Shown here piece by piece: positions 12,001 to 23,177 of a stretch of DNA of 64,000 bases (within the stretch, counting starts at the first letter, position 1; each line of letters opens with the position of its first letter). The stretch spans positions 1 to 64,000 of the forward strand of contig QANZ01017173.1 of assembly GCA_003254925.1 (NCBI GenBank), given 5' to 3'. The translations under genes and the position numbers were made by a program. The notes under the pieces are model-generated. The model did not search any database. It saw nothing but the letters and a program-made list of their open reading frames with translations, and had not been told where the DNA came from. The stretch comes from Chamaecrista fasciculata. Taxonomy: Eukaryota > Streptophyta > Magnoliopsida > Fabales > Fabaceae.

Positions 12001-14891
12001 ATAAGGTGAAGACAAAATCCAAATAGTCAGAAATTAATCTTGCTAGGAAAAAAAATTAATGTGAAGAGAAAACAACAAAAAGAAAAAAACAGAGGACCAA
12101 GAATCCTGCCATACCATAAAACGAAACATTAAAAATTGCTAATTTCTTTAAAAATCCACAATGTAAACTCCATAACATCCAAAAAAATTAAGCACATCCC
12201 GCATATCAATCTGGATGCCTCTAGATACCTCTGTTTTCCACATTTTCATTGTCTCCTTCACCAACTATAGTTTCATATTAATAGACTCCTTCTTATTGAG
12301 AGGCTCTCTTAGCCAACTTGATTCAAGAGACCCTTAAACGCCCTGTATCTAACTATCCCCCCTTCTTCTTCACTTTATCATTGTAAAGTGGGGTCCCATT
12401 CCAACATGTGGATTCAGTGCCATTAAAACTTAATAAAGTAAAATTATTAAATTACACTTTTGAACAATGCAGAGTAAGGTTTTCTTGATGAGAGGGGTGA
12501 AAACAGGGGGATATATAACCTCCAAGAACAAGTAATAAAGAAACATTTAAAAAAGAGAAACAACAGAGTTTTAAAAAGCTACCAAAATACCAATTACTTT
12601 GAAAAACCAAAATGGGAATCCCACTGAAGCAACAAAAAACCCCGGATTGACAAGCAGTAGTTGGATGTAAATCAGTATTTGTTATCAATAATTATAGTTC
12701 CTTGAAACTTCTAGGCAGAAACAAGATAACATCATATTGCCTGTGCAAAAAATAACAGAAACGACAAACACCTGATCTGAGGTCTGAACTGACAAAATAG
12801 TCAGTATAGAATCAGGACTAACCTGAGGTAGATATTCTGTGACAATCATCATTGGGGTGCTTTGTGTTACAGCACCTAGAAACTGAACTACATTTGGATG
12901 CCGTACTTTCTGAAGTAATGCAAGCTCGTCATGAAATGCCTTTCTGTAAGATAGAAAAAAGCATACAATGATACAAAAAGGAAAGTTCAAATTTTGAACT
13001 GAATAAACAAAGCGATGCAGAATGACAAAAGCAAAACTGCATATCGTATAATAAGACCAACTCACACTTTGTCATCATCCGAGAATACTTCCTCCCCAAG
13101 TGTTTTGACAGCAACACGAATGCCACGCCATAATGCAATACGGAAAGTCCCCTAAAATTTCAAACCATTATGAGATATGCAAAGAAAAAAGGATTGGTAA
13201 TAATAAATTAGGAGAACATGTTAAGATTTTGGAGAAGCCAAGGATAAAACAAATACAAACTATATAAAAATTCATCTGAAATGTATACCTTTGTTATGTG
13301 AACACTATTTGTAAAATCGAGTTCAGAAGCATTAATCTCATATTCTGGGACCTCACGAGCATTTTGGACATGCATGGGAGCCATCTACAATAAGTGAGAA
13401 GAATATAGAAAAGGAATGTTTTAGTATGACGTCAAAAAGTTAAAGTCAATCGAACTAAAGACATCAAATCAAGCTACAGACCGGAGGTTTTGCACCATGT
13501 TTCTCCAGAAGCTTCACAACATCATGATTTTTGTAGTACATTGCATCTGCTAGAGGCTATAAAATAAACCACGAGCTTCTATCAGGTAGCAATTATTATA
13601 CAAAAATCCAGCCAAGAACTTCCCAACTTGAGATACTGAAAATCATAATCAATAAAGCATATAGCTCCACTTTTTTAAAAACTAATAACATTTTTATCCA
13701 GGATGTAGTTATGAAGTTTTATAAAGATCAACCGAATTGTAATAACATATTGACTAATGTTTTATAAAGTTCCACCACTTTTAGCTATGAAGTTCGATTA
13801 GAATATACATGAAAATAGAGAAGTTCCAAATTCTACGAACCAGCTGAAACTGCCACCAATTGGCAACCCAGGCATGCACTTGAACTACAGTCATATTATA
13901 AATATAAAAAACCTGAAATCCAAAATTCTACTCAAAACTAACTAAAACATAGTCAATATCCACCAAGTCCAATAATATCGCCACCAAGGTTGCAAATTGC
14001 GGTTGCTTTGCGCGGTTGCGGGTATTGCGGGGGTTATGATGCGGGTTGCGGATACTGCGGTCGTGAATTTTTTTAAAATTGCACAAAATGTTAAATTTTA
14101 ACAATCAAATATCTTATATTTACTCACACATATATGAACTCACACCTCACCCATTCTTCTCAAATTCAATCTCTCTATCTTATTATCTCATATTTGAAGC
14201 TGTGACCAGTAAACTCTTCAATTCTTCTACACACACTCTTTAGCTCTCTCCCTAATTTTTCAGATCAATATTTCTTTAAATCAGGAAAAAATTAAGCATC
14301 CAGACCGCAACTTAACGGCATTTCAGCCGCGTGGCCGCAATGTTGCGGTTGCCTCGCATACTGCAACCGCAATATTGTGGCCACAATTGGTGATGTGGTC
14401 CACAATTTGCAACCATGATCGCCACCAATACTGAATTTTCTCTATTCTTCACATTTTACGCACTTGAACTACAGTCATCATCACATTCCTGGAGTCTGAA
14501 CAAAAACACATAAAGAAACCTAAACGAAGACAGAAAGAAGCCTCAATATTACCGTGCTTCCCCACCGGTCCTGTGGCTCAACCTCAGCGCCTCTTTGAAT
14601 CAACAATTCGACGACGTCCGTGAGGCCCTGACAGGCGGCGACGTGCAAAGCGGTGCGGCCATCAATGTCTCTGAAATTGACATTGGCTCCGCCGGAGTCT
14701 AAGAGCTCCTTGATTCCGTCCAAATCTCCTTCGTTCGCCAAGTACATCAACCTCACGCTCGACGGCAGCGCCTCCGATCCGAAATCATCGCCGCCGCCGT
14801 CGTCGCCGCAGCCGGAGTTCTGGCGGTCAGGCGCGAGAGAGGATTGCCTGCCGAGAGTGAACCGAGCTAGCGGATTGTTGGCGACGTCCAT
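9038..14891 (-). CDS. BHP: Ankyrin-repeat Raf-like protein kinase (integrin-linked-kinase family, BHP/ILK5-like)
   Basis: Twelve exons splice into an intact 463-residue protein: 14891-14553, 13556-13482, 13384-13289, 13151-13066, 12943-12823, 11996-11917, 11579-11517, 11356-11238, 10935-10850, 10087-9966, 9843-9732, 9130-9038. All junctions are GT-AG and every phase matches. The N-terminus has FTLGRQSSLAP, ankyrin repeats lie at about residues 43-135, and the kinase domain follows. Lys186 in VAVK, Asp301 of DFG and APE 331-333 are present. The glycine loop is degenerate (TKGTFRIALWRG), and the catalytic loop reads HRDLEPSN, with Glu285 where most kinases have Lys. From memory the best match is AT4G18950 (BHP/ILK5, a Raf-like kinase linked to blue-light stomatal opening), so the symbol is an inference from homology. 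Exon 12 is the least certain; it is supported by the resemblance of PNLRAIFQRD to the family C-terminus. Confidence 0.93.
9670..9709. repeat. Poly-A run with one N in the last kinase intron
   Basis: About 40 adenines (poly-T on the gene strand) with one N at 9688, lying some 20 bp inside intron 11 from its donor. The run length is probably unreliable in the assembly. Confidence 0.7.
13985..14417. mobile_element. hAT-type MITE in intron 1 of the kinase gene
   Basis: A 433-bp element with inverted ends CAAGGTTGCAAATTGCGG and CCACAATTTGCAACCATG and subterminal GCGGTTGC repeats. It is flanked by a perfect 8-bp duplication ATCGCCAC at 13977-13984 and 14418-14425, as for hAT elements. It lies between exons 1 and 2, clear of the splice sites. 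Confidence 0.85.
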
Positions 14892-15220
14892 GGAAGAAGG
14901 AAGAAAGGAAGGAATCGAAATGCAGAGTGGAAATGAGGTTTTGATTGAGAGTGAAGGTGTTCAAACTGAAAGTAATAGGATAGAAACGGAGAGAAAATGG
15001 AAGGGGCAAAGTGTCAAATTGGTCCCTTATGTATAGGGTAGATTTCAAATTGGTCCCTTATTTTTCATCTGTTTCAGATTGGTACTACTTGTTTTCATAC
15101 TATTTCAAATTGATCCAAAAAATATTGAATGTGATCGTATCTATTTCATTTCAAGATCAAATGTGACAAATCCATAACTACATATTTCTTTTAACAAGAA
15201 ATTTGAGACTGTTTTGGCAA

Positions 15221-15271
15221 AAAAAAAAAAAAAAAAAANNNNNNNNNNNNNNNAAAAAAAAAAAAAAAAAA
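15221..15271. other. Poly-A run with a 15-base assembly gap
   Basis: Long A runs flank N at 15239-15253. The true sequence here is unknown; it lies inside the outer foldback element, left of the nested one. Confidence 0.9.
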
Positions 15272-15291
15272 CAAAGAGTATGTTAAAACTA

Positions 15292-15942
15292 GGCAAAAGA
15301 CCCTCTCGTGCTCCTAACGTTTGGGGTCAGTTTCAGTTATGCCCCTAACGTTTGTTTTGTGTCACTTATGCCTCCAATGTGAAACGTTGGTGTCAATTAT
15401 ACCATAACTTCAATTTTTTTGCCAAAGTCCTATTTTGGTCCCTCAAGTTTCCTCAAAGTTCCGTTTTGGACCCTCAAACATTTGGCGAACTTTCTGGCCA
15501 GATACACGGCGGCCCCGAAAACTACGAAAACTCATAATCCAAGGTTTTTTGACCTCCTGAGTTCAATGACTGGCAAGCCACCGGAAAATTACATAGTCAT
15601 CGAAAAATTACACAATCGTCGAAAATCATATTTTCGGTCATTTGTTCGCAAAATGAAGGTCGTCATTGAATTCAAGAGGTCTAAAAACCTTGGATTAAAA
15701 GTTTTCGTAATCGTCGGGGCCGCCGTGTATTTCGCCGGAAAGTTCGCCGGAGACTTGAGGGACCAAAACAGAACTTGAGCAAACTTGAGAGACCAAAATA
15801 GGACTTTGGCCCAAAAAAAATTGAGGTTAGGGTATAATTGACACCAACATTTCACATTGGGGGCATAATTGACACAAAACAAACGTTAGGGGCATAACTG
15901 AAGCTGACCCCAAACGTTAGAGGCACGAAAGGGTCTTTTGCC
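15292..15942. mobile_element. Foldback MULE-type MITE, copy 1 (nested)
   Basis: A 651-bp palindrome of roughly 300-bp arms. Ends GGCAAAAGACCCTCTCGTGC and GCACGAAAGGGTCTTTTGCC. The duplication TTAAAACTA is perfect (15283-15291 and 15943-15951). The arms hold repeated 'ggggcataactgac' and 'gagggaccaaaa' phrases and a GC-rich centre. Its sister copy is at 61534-62216. Open frames inside are by-products of the palindrome. Confidence 0.92.
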
Positions 15943-16262
15943 TTAAAACTATTAACAAACAATGTAAAATTAAGTCTTGAAAGTGAATAACTTGTTTCAC
16001 GGTCAAACAAGTGGAATTGGTCAGATCTCTTTCGTTTCAAGTCCAAATGCATGAGTTCGAAATTATATGCTAACTCTTGATGAGTTCATTCTTTGCTCAG
16101 TTAAGATTGCTAGCAAATTAGGTCAAATCGCATATCGAAAGTATGTTTGAGACTAATTTGAAATATTATGAAAATATGTATGATCAATTTGAAACAAATG
16201 AAAGATAAGGGACTAATTTAAAATCTACCCCATATATATGGGACCGATTTGAAACTTTTGCC

Positions 16263-16917
16263 AAAATAAAAGAAAGGGAAAAAAGATATTTAAAGAATCG
16301 TTGCTTTTGTTGTCTCAACAAAGAAATGAATCTTTAGAAGGAAAAGTAAGGAGAGACAAAGGGAATGTTGTTTTCAATAAAAGAGGATTCTTCCATTCTA
16401 TATAGCGACGCTTCATCTTATCGCTTCCATTTGTTTCTTTCTTTGGCTTCAACTTGACGTAATAAAGCCAATTTTGATAGACATGGTTAAGGTTTTATAG
16501 GTATACTAAAAGTGTCGGTTGCGGCTGCATCTTTCCCATCTCACAGTTAGAATTAGAGTTTTCTACAAGTTATATTGATTTTTAAAAGAATAAAAACAAT
16601 TTGATTATCGAAAGATCATTAAACTAATAGCTCAATTTTTAAAAATTGAAATGTATAATTTAATCTAAAAGTGTTTAGTGAGTTAGATTAATCCGTCAAT
16701 CCATTAATATCAACCCAAGCCACTAGTTTGGTTTATGATGGCAGGTTGATATGAGTTAAAAAAAAAAATTAAACCTAATATGGTTTGGGTTGAGTTGTAG
16801 GTTTTCAGATTGAGTTCACTCAACACAATCCAACCCCAAAAAAAATACAAAATAAAGAAGAGAATTAATTATTTATTTAGTTAAAATTATATTTTGATTT
16901 ATCAAATGATATTATTC
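16263..16917. other. AT-rich intergenic DNA, no gene seen
   Basis: No open frame or transposon end could be recognised. A short 'aaaattgaaatgtataatttaatc' phrase at 16640 resembles similar phrases at 7500-7620 and 51650-51790, suggesting remnants of another dispersed repeat. Confidence 0.35.
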
Positions 16918-17040
16918 TTATAATAGAGCCTGCGCTTTGGCCCGCACTTCGGAATCGAGAATTGGTTGTGCCGAAGCGCAGGCTCTACGACAGAAGCCCC
17001 AATGGACTTTCCCAAGTTTCATCACAGCCGACGACACCAT
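16918..17040 (-). CDS. Small unrecognised frame in a GC-rich patch, with a hairpin
   Basis: A minus-strand ATG at 17040-17038 opens 40 codons ending TAA at 16918 (starts MVSSAVMKLGKVHWGFCRRA). The surrounding 16920-17110 patch is clearly richer in G+C than its neighbours. The frame contains a perfect 14-bp inverted repeat, TAGAGCCTGCGCTT at 16924-16937 with its complement at 16978-16991. The patch adjoins a MULE-type terminal arm at 17200-17562, so it may be a host-gene piece carried by a Pack-MULE. The product is unknown and the frame may not be translated. Confidence 0.25.
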   Translation of the reverse strand: MVSSAVMKLGKVHWGFCRRACASAQPILDSEVRAKAQALL

Positions 17041-17199
17041 TTTCCGCTAAGAACAACGCCTAGAATGTCATATACGCTGCCGCCGGCTAAGTCGGGAGGT
17101 TGAAGATGAATGACGAAGTGAGCGGCATGTAAGAGTATGACCTTCACAACAAAGGAAGAGAAAGAGAGAGAGAGACGAGAGAGAAAATTTTTGTTGTGT

Positions 17200-17562
17200 G
17201 AAATTAACTAAAATTCCCCAATTATTTCTTCTTTCTTACATTTTAGTTCTATTATAGAGAGAAAGGTCTTTAATGCAAAAAATTTAAACTTTTAGGAGTT
17301 AAAAATCAATTTTGTCTTTTTTTTATTAACAGAAAATTGGATGGAAAATGTTTGAAGGATCAACTTTGTCAAATTTTGAAAAACTAAGGGACCAATTTGG
17401 AACACTAAGCATAATTGAAGGACCAATATGGAACGAAAAATAACTGAGGGACCAATTTGGAACACTAAGCATAACTGAAGGACCAATATGGAACAAAAAA
17501 TAACTGAGAGACCAATTTAGAACATTGAGCATAACTGAGGGACCAAAATAGAACTTTGGCCT
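17200..17562. repeat. Solo terminal arm of the 52.8-60.4 kb MULE-like family
   Basis: This stretch is collinear with the right end of the element ending at 60441: GGTCTTTAATG, then AGTTAAAAATCAATTTTG, a poly-T stretch, then repeated units of 'aactgagggaccaatttggaaca', ending CAAAATAGAACTTTGGCC. Six or so 30-33 bp units lie in tandem. No matching inverted left end was found, so it is a single arm or a truncated copy. Confidence 0.6.
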
Positions 17563-18232
17563 TTTTTTATTGAATCAATGTAGTTCTTCTAGCTTTCAAA
17601 TTAAGGTTTTAAAAACCAAATCATATATAAAAGCCTAAAAGCAGAGCACATCTGGTTTTTACCTGCCACGTGTCACTGTGCCTTATTAAAACTTTTTATG
17701 ACTCTTCGACCAATCCCTGTGCACCATGTCATATATCATTTTATTTGACATTTTTTAATCACCAATTTATATCCACATATCAATCATATCGTTGCAACAA
17801 CCAATCATATATGGTTTTTATGCCAACATCGCACACGAAACTTTGCCACCTATTTATTACCTTTTTCGCTGTATCATTTTCATGTTGGTCAATATATGAT
17901 TTCGCATGGGCTATTTATGGGTAACATCGCACACATAATTTTTCATATATAGATGGATATTTAAAACGTATTGAATTTAATTATCAAATTTGCCCATTTA
18001 TATTAAATCAATTTGATTTGTATTAAATGTATTTTCAAATCATACCAAATTTGATTAACCATATCATAGAAATCAACATATTCAACGCCTTGACATACGT
18101 GATATGCTAAATTAAAAATGACGCTACCCATCACAATTTTTCCATTATAAATGTCGCATGATCAGTGTTGTGCCAAACGTGAAATTTTGATACCGGACTA
18201 TTTCAGCGAGACGGGTTTTTAGAATAGCGAGT

Positions 18233-18394
18233 ATGATGAACCAGAAATTTGATCGCGTTTCGGCCATTAATCCTGTTATTCGACCCAACTTCACAATCAA
18301 GGTTCGCATTGTTCGTCTATGGCGTCGGACATCTTACAGCTTTGATAAATCAACAGATGGAGGCGAAGACATGTTGGAATTACATTTTAGTTGT
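18233..18394 (+). pseudogene. RPA70-like OB-fold fragment
   Basis: About 50 codons (start MNQKFDRVSAINP) read FDRVSAINP, then FTIKVRIVRLWR, then a stop after MLELHF. This pattern (F-D-x-V-S-x-I-N-P ... I-x-V-R-V-x-R-L-W) is the start of the first OB-fold of the plant replication protein A large-subunit family, also found as gene copies associated with Helitrons. Only this one exon-sized piece remains. It lies about 210 bp upstream of the MIOX pseudogene on the same strand. Confidence 0.5.
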
Positions 18395-18608
18395 GGCTGC
18401 AATGTAAATGGTTTTTTAGTTGTGACTGCAATTACATTTTATCTCAACTTTTTCTCTCATTCTAATGTGTGAATGTTTTTCTGATTCTATTTTGTTTCCA
18501 TATAGTAAGGAAAACTGATAACTCTGATTCAACATACAAGAAAATATCTTTATGATTGATGAGGTACTATTTCTTCTCTCACAACTTAATATTGTTTCAC
18601 AATTCTCT

Positions 18609-19432
18609 CACAACTTGATTGATGAGGGACATGATGACTATCTGTGCTTAGAAATTCCGAGAAAAAAGGGAACTTTAATAGAACATAGTTGCAGCTCTTG
18701 CATAATTGACTAACGCATTTCCTCTCTGTTCATCTTTGGTAATTGATGATCACGAAATTTGTGTTCTTCATAGTTCACATGCCAAGATTGCTTACAATTT
18801 TTTCCTGATATACCTGGCAGTTGAACTAGGGGCCTTGCTGAAACTCATGCTCAGAAAGAAGTCATTGCAACTGAACAATCCACCATTTAATTTTATGATC
18901 CACACAAATCCTCTAAATGGTAATATGAGGGTTAGCCAGTATTATTAAGACTTATAGTAAGGAGTCTTCAGCCTTTACACATGCTATCTAATTATAGTCC
19001 TCAAAACTTGATTTCATCCTTTACACATGCTATCTCTTACATCAATTTCATCCTTTTTTTTTTCAAGAAATAAAATGAATGGCTCTTTTGAATCTGCAGG
19101 TTGTTAAGGATAATGGCACAATTTTACCTCAAGCAGCACTATTTCTTATCAGATATCACTCTTTCTATTGTAAGAATTTGATTAAATTAATTATAACAAA
19201 AAGGCTAAATATAGCAATACTCTGTTCTACAAGTAAATTAAAGACAATGACATAATATTTTGGTATTGCAGCTTTACACAAGGAAGGAGCAGACACACAC
19301 TTGATGAAAGAGTGTGAGTTTAAAACTATTGAAGTATGGTTAATTTGATCTTTAATTCTCTTCACTTATTCCATGTGGCCGCTTATATTTTCTCTTTGGA
19401 TGCAGTATTTCCAAGCGAAGCTTAAATGGTGA
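18609..19432 (+). pseudogene. MIOX: Myo-inositol oxygenase, 3' gene remnant
   Basis: Four pieces match the C-terminal half of MIOX, the iron enzyme that cleaves myo-inositol to glucuronate. 18609-18650 gives NLIDEGHDDYLCL (family: WGHDDY). 19100-19169 gives NGTILPQAALFLIRYHSFY and ends at a GTAAG donor. 19272-19313 begins LHKEGADTHLMKE after an intact AG. 19406-19432 gives YFQAKLKW and stop, the exact C-terminal form of the family. Two iron ligands (His of GHDDY, His of RYHSFY) are visible. The exon carrying the FNKYDLY aspartate and all the 5' exons are absent, and the last phases do not join, so this is a dead fragment. Confidence 0.8.
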
Positions 19433-21311
19433 ACTTGAAGATGTAGAGGATGGAGATGCAGAGCATGCTAGGAATTTTGACTCACAATATATATATATAT
19501 ATAAATTATATTATATATATGGGATCTTTTTTATTTTTATTTTTTTTTAGTAGTTGGTTGAATGTATGATTTCTCTCTTTATAATATAACAATTTATTTC
19601 ATTTTATTCATTTCAACTGTGTTTTTAAGTTGAGTTTTTCTTTAAGAGCTATATCTTTTGCCACACAAGTACCCTTTGTTTGTGGCTGTCATGTCTATAA
19701 TTTATTCCAAAAAAGTTATTCTAAAAACACATAATGATTCTGGTCAATGCAAATGAATAATATGATCATCCATATTTCATTTTTATGATTGATTATTAAA
19801 TATTTGAGAGATTAGGATTTATGACCTCACTATTATTTACAAAACAGACCGTGGTGGAAGCTTTTTTGTTTGTTTTGTATCAGTAGTTGAGCTCTTTATT
19901 AAGGATCGATCATTCTGGTTGGGTTTTAATTTTAGTTGGAGTAAAATTTATGATTTAATCCCTAAAAAATGACAAATTTACAACAATTTCAAGGAAAGCG
20001 AGGAAAGCCTAACGCTAACAGACTTCTAATATGGAAACTCGAAAGTTAAGCTTGGAAGCTAAGAGCCTAAGAGGGACGAAAGAGGCATAAGAGCCTCTCA
20101 ATATTCCTAACACAATTATAGTCTCATATTCTTAGATATAAAAGTTTCATATAGTGATATTAATGATAATGGTAAAACTTTTTGAAAAATTATGGGACTA
20201 AATTTATAATAAAAAAAATATAAGATCAATTATGCACCAGACTAAAAGATATCAAATAAAAAAATGTAATAAAAAAATATACGAGACAAAATTAAAACTT
20301 AAGCAAAATATCTAGGACCAAAATGCAATTTGGTCTAAATTCAGCCAAGGGGTATTTGCATAAGGCTCCTCTATACGCAGGAAGATTAGTTGTTTGCATA
20401 AGGCTCCTTTATTTCCCTGAATAAGCGCGAATTAATTAACGTCTCTCCCACTCAACCTGCACAAATATCAATTAATTTACTCTTTCTACATAGGGTTAAT
20501 CCAATCTTATAGAATCAAGCATTTAAGTCCATAGTCTTGATTATTCGAATGCCAATTTGGGAATAAACTGATATGATTATTTTTTTATATATATTTGTTA
20601 ACTATAAGATTTTAATGCATTAATGAAAATTAAGTGATATATTTAAATTTTGGATGAAAATTCAATGTTATATTTAAATGAATGAAAATTCAGTTGTTTG
20701 TAATTAGGCTATATTTGAATACACATTAATACTCAATTATATCAAATTTAAATAATTATGTATACTTCCATCTATTCTTATACAAAAATGTAAGTGAATG
20801 AACCTAAAGTAAAATTTAGAGCATATATATCCATCGGTGGTATGGAGCCTAAAGCAAAACTTATATGCATTGGATGTTTGCTTTGTATTTTTAAGTTTGA
20901 TTTTGTTAGGGAAGCTTTTTTAAATTTGATTTATCAATTTATGGAATCTTGCTGATATTACTCCATTTTTTACGAAATCATTAGTTATGATTTTCAATTG
21001 TTTTTAATGCCTATTAATTTTTATATCAACCACACATTAATATTTAGGTAATGATATACTTTAGTCAATAAATACTACTAATTATACTTGAAAAGGTAAA
21101 AAAATCAACATTAATGTTAAATTGTTAATTATAATTAAAATATTCGTTTTCTTTTCATTAATATAATTATTGAATAATTATTACTTTGTCTCCATCTCTC
21201 AATTAATCTACTAATGATTCACTCTTATCTCTTTCACTTTGTTCATCAATATTAAAATATTTTTTTCATTTAAAAATTTAAAAAAAAGTCTATGATGGGT
21301 AATTATTTTAA
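19433..21311. other. AT-rich intergenic DNA, no gene seen
   Basis: Contains a short TA repeat at 19487-19520, a decayed 'ggaccaaaatgcaatttggtc' foldback arm near 20320, and a local direct repeat of TTTGCATAAGGCTCC (20355-20369 and 20394-20408). No coding signal was found. Confidence 0.4.
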
Positions 21312-21657
21312 GAGTAAATTACACTTTGGTATCATGTGTTCTGACCCTATTTCACTTGATACCCTATGGTTTGAAGCCTGACACTTTGGTGCCCTTTGGT
21401 ATTCTTTATTAACACTTTGGTACCATTTGGAGCTATTTTGTAATTTTAACCATAATAAATTTTGGAAAAATTTAATATTGACCCCAAAAAATTTTCAAAA
21501 AATTACAAATAGCTCCCTAGATACATATTAAATAGCTCCAAAGGGTAACAAAGTGTTAATGGAGAATACCACAGGGTACTAAAGGGTCAGGTGTCAAACC
21601 ACATGGTACCAAAATGAAATAGGGTCAAACCACAGGGTAACAAAGTGTAATTTACCC
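21312..21657. mobile_element. Foldback MULE-type MITE
   Basis: A 346-bp palindrome with ends GAGTAAATTACACTTTGGTA and ACAAAGTGTAATTTACCC. Perfect 9-bp duplication TTATTTTAA at 21303-21311 and 21658-21666. The arms contain repeated 'ctttggtaccctttgg' phrases. The decayed repeat at 23891 has related ends. Confidence 0.88.
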
Positions 21658-21666
21658 TTATTTTAA

Positions 21667-22499
21667 TGATTAGGGATTTATTTCTTTAACCATCTATTTT
21701 AGCCTTTTTTTTTATTTCATATATATCTCACTTATTTATCTTTTTTTTTCAGTTTTTTTTTTCTACATCGATTATTCTACATATGAGCTTATCCTCATTC
21801 TCACATCTTCATTTTTCAAAAGGTTCATCTTTCCTTTATTTCTTTAATAAAGATGTATTTTTTGTTTTTTTTTTTTTTGCCTCACGATATCTAATGAAAC
21901 ATGTTTGTTTTCAATAGGAATAGATTCATTTATCATATTCTATAAAATGTTTTTTGAAATACTTTTTTATCTATTTTCCATTTTTTTGGTGCTATGATCT
22001 CTTTTTTTTTTTGTTAATTGATAAATATGAATGATCAATTCATTATAATGGTATTTATGGCATCTAAAAATGACATTAATTTATATTTAATTACAATATA
22101 ATTATTATTTTACAATATATTTATGTCTTATTATGATATTTGAAAGTTTTCAAATTCATCAATTTTTTTTCCATATATGAGTTTGAAATTTAAAATTAAA
22201 ATTTAATAATAATCATTGTTCAATCACATTCATTAGGTAAAAATCATCTCACTTCCATATTAATACATAGACATGCCCACATACCACATTTATTTTATTT
22301 TAAGGAATCTTATTTTTTTTAGTTAGGTTTAGTTTGATTAAATTTTGAGAGTTTCCTATAAAATATATCTTATGACCAATTTGATAAGTTTTATCTTATT
22401 AAAATGAAAATTTTGAATTTCTAAACTACCTAATATGAAATTTCTTTTTTGGTCGACAAAGGTTAACATTTATATAAATAAATATGCTAAAGTTACTAA

Positions 22500-22532
<33 letters not shown>

Positions 22533-22741
22533 GTATTACTAGACTTATTAGATTAATCAAATATTTGATAAATTTATAACTAAACATGTTTAACCAATTA
22601 TACATCTGACAGATAAAACAAATTATATTACTTAAAAAACAAAAAATATTTAACATCCCGGATTGAGGCATCTAGCTTGAAAAAATGAAGAATTAGTTAC
22701 AAAGAAAGGTTATAAGGTTCAACTTTTCAAAAAATAATATA
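21667..22741. other. AT-rich spacer with a TA microsatellite
   Basis: Very AT-rich, with many poly-T runs and (TA)n at 22505-22530. No gene or terminal repeat seen. Confidence 0.4.
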
Positions 22742-23177
22742 GAAAACTAACTATTTGGTCCTGAATTTACACTGAGTCAACTTATCAGCCCTTGAATAAT
22801 CCAAATATAATACTCAGTCCCTGAATAATTACAATTGTCAGCGATTTAATCACTGGGTCAAATTTATGGACCAAAAAGTACAAATTCAATACAAATTCAG
22901 AGACTAAATAGTATAAATTTAGTACAAATTCATGGACAAAAAAGTATAAAGTTAGTCGAAATTCATGGACCAAATAGTATTAACTTAGTACAAATTCAGG
23001 GACCAAAAAGTATAAAATTAGTTCATATTCAAGGACCAAAAGGTATAAAATTAGTTCAAATTTAGGGACCAAATAGTTAATAATTGAAATGTTTCAAGGA
23101 CAAAATCGTATATTTTAATTATTCAGGGACTGATTAGTTGACTCAATATAAATTCAGTGACCAAATAGTATGTTTTC
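22742..23177. mobile_element. Foldback element, family shared with 62244-62664
   Basis: Ends GAAAACTAACTATTTGGTCC and GACCAAATAGTATGTTTTC are inverted. The arms share 'tttacactgagtcaactta' opposite 'tagttgactcaatataaa', and a series of 'gtacaaattcagggaccaaa' units in between. The copy at 62244-62664 has the same order of motifs. The target duplication is not clear in this A-rich flank. Confidence 0.6.

Larger units (their letters stand above)
15005..16262. mobile_element. Foldback element immediately upstream of the kinase gene
   Basis: The left end (GGCAAAGTGTCAAATTGGTCC) and right end (GGGACCGATTTGAAACTTTTGCC, complementary) are inverted copies. The arms carry 'cccttatgtatagggtagattt' opposite 'aaatctaccccatatatatggg'. 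The element starts about 110 bp upstream of the kinase ATG. A second foldback and an assembly gap lie inside. Flanks AAAATGGAA and AAAATAAAA are similar but imperfect, so the boundaries are good to a few bases. Confidence 0.6.

Noticed and set aside
15419-15882. Overlapping frames of 97-119 codons on both strands in the foldback element at 15292 and again at 61698-62076
   Set aside because: They mirror each other across the palindrome, have no domain, and are by-products of inverted repeats.
18706-18948. 80-codon frame between MIOX exon remnants
   Set aside because: No similarity to MIOX; best explained as former intron.
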